Source: Lascolabacillus massiliensis (GTDB lineage: Bacteria > Bacteroidota > Bacteroidia > Bacteroidales > Dysgonomonadaceae). Taken from it: a stretch of DNA of 64,000 nt. The stretch's first letter is position 1; the number at the start of each line of letters is the position of its first letter. The DNA is taken from the NCBI RefSeq assembly GCF_001282625.1, contig NZ_CTEJ01000002.1:1056501-1120500 (forward strand). The letters are read 5' to 3'. The notes beneath the pieces are model-generated. The model was not told where the DNA came from. It was given only the letters and a program-made list of their open reading frames with translations, and did not search any database. Made by a program: the position numbers and the translations under genes. Below, in pieces: positions 62,376 to 64,000 of the stretch.

Positions 62376-64000
62376 TTATATCTCACCATTCAAATGAAGA
62401 GTAACCTCATTACTTTTAGGAAAATATTCAGTGTGAAGCAAACTGTGTGCTTTGTGGCTGCCCGGTTCGCCCAGAAACTCATTATAAAGTTTGATTATTG
62501 AAGGATTCTCGTGCGATTTACGAATTATTTTCCTCTTATCCTCAGAGTAAATAGCTGCTGCACGTCTATTCAGAATTTCGCTTTTGCCATGATGATATGG
62601 CTGACCTCCGCCACCAATACACCCACCCGGGCAGGCCATGATCTCTATTGCATGATATTTGGATGTTCCTGCCCTAACCTCATTCAAAAGTTTGCGAGCA
62701 TTACCCAAACCATGAGCAATACCTATATTAAGCTCAAGTCCGCCAAAATCAACCTTCGCAGAGCGTATCCCCTCCATGCCACGCAAATTATCAAATTCAA
62801 CCTTCTCAAGTTTTTTCCCTGTATAAAGTTCATATGCAGTTCTGCAGGCAGCCTCAATTACCCCTCCTGTATTACCGAAAATGACCCCTGCACCGGTGGA
62901 TTCACCCAGAGGATCATCAAAATCTGAATCAGGCAGATTCAGGAAATCTATATTAGCTTCCTTAATAAAAGCAGCCAGTTCACGGGTAGAGATTGAATAA
63001 TCAACATCCTGATTTCCATCCACCTTAAACTCATCTCTCTGACACTCATATTTTTTAGCAATGCATGGCATTATTGAAACCACTATAAGATCTTTTCTGC
63101 TTACTCCTATCTTATCTGCGAGGTAGGTTTTGGCAATCGCTCCAAACATTTGTTGAGGAGATTTAGCAGTTGAAGGAACATCCAGCAGATCAGGAAAATT
63201 ATGTTCAAAAAAGTTTACCCATCCGGGACAACAGGATGTAAGTATGGGTAAACGAACATTGGTATCTCCCGACATAAATGCCTTCAGGCGCTGTAACAGC
63301 TCTGTTCCCTCTTCCATTATGGTAAGATCAGCGCTATAATCTGTATCAAATACATAATCAAAGCCAAGCTCTTTTAATGCTGACACCATCTTACCGGTAA
63401 CCAAAGTGCCTGGCTTTAACCCAAACTCCTCTCCGAGAGCTGCTCTGACAGCAGGTGCAGTCTGCACAATTACTGTTTTTGATGAATCACTAAGTGCACG
63501 AATTATATCATTTGTATGATCAACCTCTGTAAGTGCACCTGTAGGGCAAACAGAAAGACACTGACCACAATAAGTGCATGGTGAATCTTCCAGATTCATC
63601 TCGAAAGCTGGAGCTACAGCTGACATGAAACCACGGTTTACAGCTGAAAGTGCACCAACTGTCTGAACATCGTTGCACATCATTTCGCATCTGCGGCACA
63701 TTATACATTTATCTATATCCCTGATAATTGAAGGTGATGTATCTTTTCTGTATCTGGATTGTTCACCCTCATATGGCAGACTTCTGATATTGAATTGTGT
63801 AGCCAGGCTTTGCAGTTCACACTGTCCCGACTTTGCACATACAAGGCAGTCAAACGGGTGGTCTGAAATAATCAATTTTAAAACAGTAGTTCGGGCATTC
63901 AGCACTCTTATATTATGGGTATTTATAACCATCCCCTCCTGTGCTTCTGTTATACATGAGGGGGCCAGATTTTTACGTCCTTCAACCTCAACTACACATA
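62376..64000 (-). CDS. hydA: [FeFe] hydrogenase catalytic subunit HydA (partial, 5' end outside window)
   Basis: The frame is open to the right edge, so the gene continues beyond 64000. The codons at the edge read CVVEVEGRKNLAPSC, the end of the N-terminal [2Fe-2S] ferredoxin domain, and the ATG at 63932 is internal. In order come a His-ligated [4Fe-4S] site (HPFDCLVCAKSGQC), a two-[4Fe-4S] domain (CIMCRRCEMMC and CTYCGQCLSVCP) and the H domain. The H domain has L1 TSCCPGW (near 63230), L2 MPCIAKKYE (near 63060) and L3 MACPGGCIGGGGQP (62598-62640). These are the H-cluster ligands. Followed by hydC, it fits the NAD(P)-dependent, often electron-bifurcating, group. Confidence 0.95.
   Translation of the reverse strand, partial: CVVEVEGRKNLAPSCITEAQEGMVINTHNIRVLNARTTVLKLIISDHPFDCLVCAKSGQCELQSLATQFNIRSLPYEGEQSRYRKDTSPSIIRDIDKCIMCRRCEMMCNDVQTVGALSAVNRGFMSAVAPAFEMNLEDSPCTYCGQCLSVCPTGALTEVDHTNDIIRALSDSSKTVIVQTAPAVRAALGEEFGLKPGTLVTGKMVSALKELGFDYVFDTDYSADLTIMEEGTELLQRLKAFMSGDTNVRLPILTSCCPGWVNFFEHNFPDLLDVPSTAKSPQQMFGAIAKTYLADKIGVSRKDLIVVSIMPCIAKKYECQRDEFKVDGNQDVDYSISTRELAAFIKEANIDFLNLPDSDFDDPLGESTGAGVIFGNTGGVIEAACRTAYELYTGKKLEKVEFDNLRGMEGIRSAKVDFGGLELNIGIAHGLGNARKLLNEVRAGTSKYHAIEIMACPGGCIGGGGQPYHHGKSEILNRRAAAIYSEDKRKIIRKSHENPSIIKLYNEFLGEPGSHKAHSLLHTEYFPKSNEVTLHLNGEI

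Noticed and set aside
62511-62927. 138-codon open frame antisense to hydA
   Set aside because: It lies within the H-domain coding region and its Cys-rich look comes from the complement of the hydrogenase sequence.
63932-64000. ATG at 63932 as the true hydA start
   Set aside because: The frame continues without a stop to the window edge and encodes conserved ferredoxin-domain residues, so the start is outside.
1-64000. CRISPR arrays, tRNA/rRNA genes, integrases, prophage or plasmid genes
   Set aside because: No regularly spaced repeats, cloverleaf sequences or recombinase motifs were seen in the intergenic regions; nearly all space is occupied by recognised genes.

Overview
The window looks like chromosomal DNA from a strictly or mostly anaerobic member of the Bacteroidota, order Bacteroidales, probably near Dysgonomonadaceae (Proteiniphilum/Petrimonas-like). 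The evidence is three SusC/SusD pairs, many Bacteroidota-type lipoproteins, promoters of the form TTTG-N19-TAnnTTTG, PPi-dependent phosphofructokinase, and an [FeFe]-hydrogenase with its three maturases. The family-level placement is inference. Base composition and codon use look even throughout. I see no tRNA, rRNA, CRISPR array, insertion sequence, integrase or phage gene.

Layout. 1-1.8 kb (+): the tail of a probable lptE, a TPR-like gene, secG and a small outer-membrane barrel. 1.8-6.5 kb (-): nadB, folP, cdaA (c-di-AMP synthase), recF and a DciA-like DUF721 gene, closely spaced. 6.7-12.5 kb (+): an exported regulatory-like-domain protein, rpsO with a textbook promoter and terminator, a GH88 unsaturated uronyl hydrolase with a GntP permease, and an MFS transporter. 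12.6-31.1 kb (-): three SusC/SusD modules, the first with two small lipoproteins and the second with a large one. None has a sensor, sigma factor or carbohydrate-active enzyme beside it. 31.5-33.2 kb (-): two FKBP-type prolyl isomerases. 33.3-39.8 kb (+): sirtuin deacylase, mutS, a small barrel and a UvrD/PcrA helicase. 39.9-44.1 kb (-): sucB and sucA, divergent from pfp (+, 44.3-45.9 kb). 46-57.6 kb (-): a PpiD/SurA-like isomerase, a CNNM/CBS/CorC protein, lptC, a TPR protein and an outer-membrane barrel (an envelope block), then nitroreductase, riboflavin synthase, an M13 metallopeptidase and dapA. 58-64 kb: hydG-hydF-hydE (+) converging on hydA-hydC (-). hydA runs off the right edge.

How it fits together. 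The right end encodes H2 metabolism. HydG, HydF and HydE build the H-cluster. HydA is a multi-cluster [FeFe] hydrogenase, and with HydC and a presumed HydB outside the window it probably forms an NAD-linked, electron-bifurcating complex that disposes of reductant. SusCD pairs, GH88 and GntP bring in oligomers and sugar acids. Pfp, SucAB and DapA are central metabolism. LptE/LptC, SecG, FKBPs and PpiD serve envelope building and protein export.

The hunt did not reveal a clearly new protein system. The best unexplained signals are non-coding: a promoter-leader-terminator unit before the GH88 gene (8439-8563), an exact tandem 20-base repeat between sucA and pfp (44131-44170), two mutually exclusive hairpins upstream of hydG (57853-57895), a shared start-region motif in all three susC genes, and palindromes at the predicted starts of the susC2 and FKBP transcripts.
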